Assembly (NCBI GenBank): GCA_905178155.1
Contig: CAJINV010000005.1
Span: forward strand, 7,122,989 to 7,186,988
DNA length: 64,000 nt
Reading direction: 5' to 3'
Origin: Amoebophrya sp. A120
Taxonomy: Eukaryota > Sar > Dinophyceae > Syndiniales > Amoebophryaceae
The notes under the pieces were generated by a model that saw only the letters and a program-made list of their open reading frames with translations, did not search any database and was not told the origin of the DNA. A program made the position numbers and the translations under genes. Of the stretch, positions 63,853 through 64,000 are shown piece after piece. The first letter of the stretch is position 1; each line of letters begins with the position of its first letter.

Positions 63853-64000
63853 ATGACAGTGCACAACTCCCCCTCCCCCTCATTTGTATAGCATGAACGG
63901 CAACACAAGCATCAGCAAGAGTGCCTGTTTTGCATGACAAATTTACGCTGGAGTGTAGTGCTATCTGGGCTACCAGAAATTGCCATGCAAGCAGTGCCAT
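63853..64000. mobile_element. IE-E introner, cut by window end
   Basis: Left TATGACAGTGCACAACTCC is present. The body resembles the element at 24044. The right end lies outside the window. Confidence 0.8.

Noticed and set aside
5114-63621. CRISPR-like regular short repeats
   Set aside because: The repeated TTGTNATGC units are unevenly spaced, occur in both orientations and lie within introner elements of a eukaryotic gene.
2571-63852. Reassignment of TAA/TAG/TGA as sense codons, as reported for one Amoebophrya strain
   Set aside because: Exons of up to 1,547 codons contain none of the three triplets, which fits the standard code. Apparent in-frame stops occur only at element junctions.
1593-64000. 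Short ORFs that begin inside the elements (many start MQ or MTS and contain CHA/HDK strings)
   Set aside because: They are translations of the repeated GCATGACAA / TTGTCATGC motifs and recur in every copy of the elements.

Overview
This window is eukaryotic protein-coding DNA, all on the + strand and densely interrupted by transposon-like introns. Short elements (about 105-320 bp) with terminal inverted repeats sit inside open reading frames about every 700 bp. When an element is removed, the frame usually continues across the gap. I count 89 elements in about 14 families (called IE-A to IE-N here), plus six more in an inverted duplicate. Elements like these, with inverted-repeat ends and non-GT/AG boundaries, are known as introners from syndinian dinoflagellates such as Amoebophrya. 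That, or a related alveolate, is my best guess for the source. No dinoflagellate spliced leader, rRNA, tRNA or transposase was recognised.

Layout. Bases 1-480 hold a GC-rich tandem repeat of about 92 bp. The last two exons of gene 1 (932-1349) follow, ending in TAG. Bases 1350-2570 look intergenic, with a 13-bp hairpin and a GGTGACA-type repeat. Gene 2 (2571-21526) encodes roughly 4,200 residues, lysine/glutamate-rich and acidic, that I cannot assign. It is split by 16 elements. Within it, 10246-13390 is a near-perfect inverted copy of 5113-8257. The copy is joined through a single N and by a recombinant IE-A element, so it is probably an assembly error or an inversion allele. Bases 21527-22640 are repeat-rich and probably intergenic. 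Gene 3 (22643 to beyond 64000) has about 22.7 kb of coding sequence (about 7,500 residues) in more than 70 exons. It carries one recognisable domain, a DExH-box helicase core plus HA2 region (28.2-33.1 kb) closest in motif style to TDRD9/spindle-E. Long acidic and basic low-complexity regions with isolated aromatic-rich blocks follow.

Families, by inner terminal signature: A TGTCTGGGTCTGGAAG; B GCAAAAGTATCGTACT; C AAAAACTGTTTCACTG; D GTAAAAACGTCCCCAC; E GTGCACAACTCCCCCTC; F ATGGATGTGTCAGAGTTG; G AAATTTCCCGTACATGT; H AAAAATCCCCCCTCCCC; I TTCTCAACTGTTACA; J AACCATCCCCATCC; K AGTGTTAACGTTAACGG; L AAAAAAGTGTTAC; M AAAAAAACTGTG; N GATCTGGGAAC. Nearly all begin TAT and end ATA, and all share an internal motif TTGTNATGC/GCATNACAA.

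Four elements in gene 3 are 0.8-1.1 kb because unrelated DNA has inserted into them. One insertion (26254-27156) is flanked by CATG duplications and has its own imperfect inverted repeats. Element coordinates run from the AT of the left TAT to the AT of the right ATA, so exon limits are good to about 3 bases. The exact splice positions cannot be read from the DNA.
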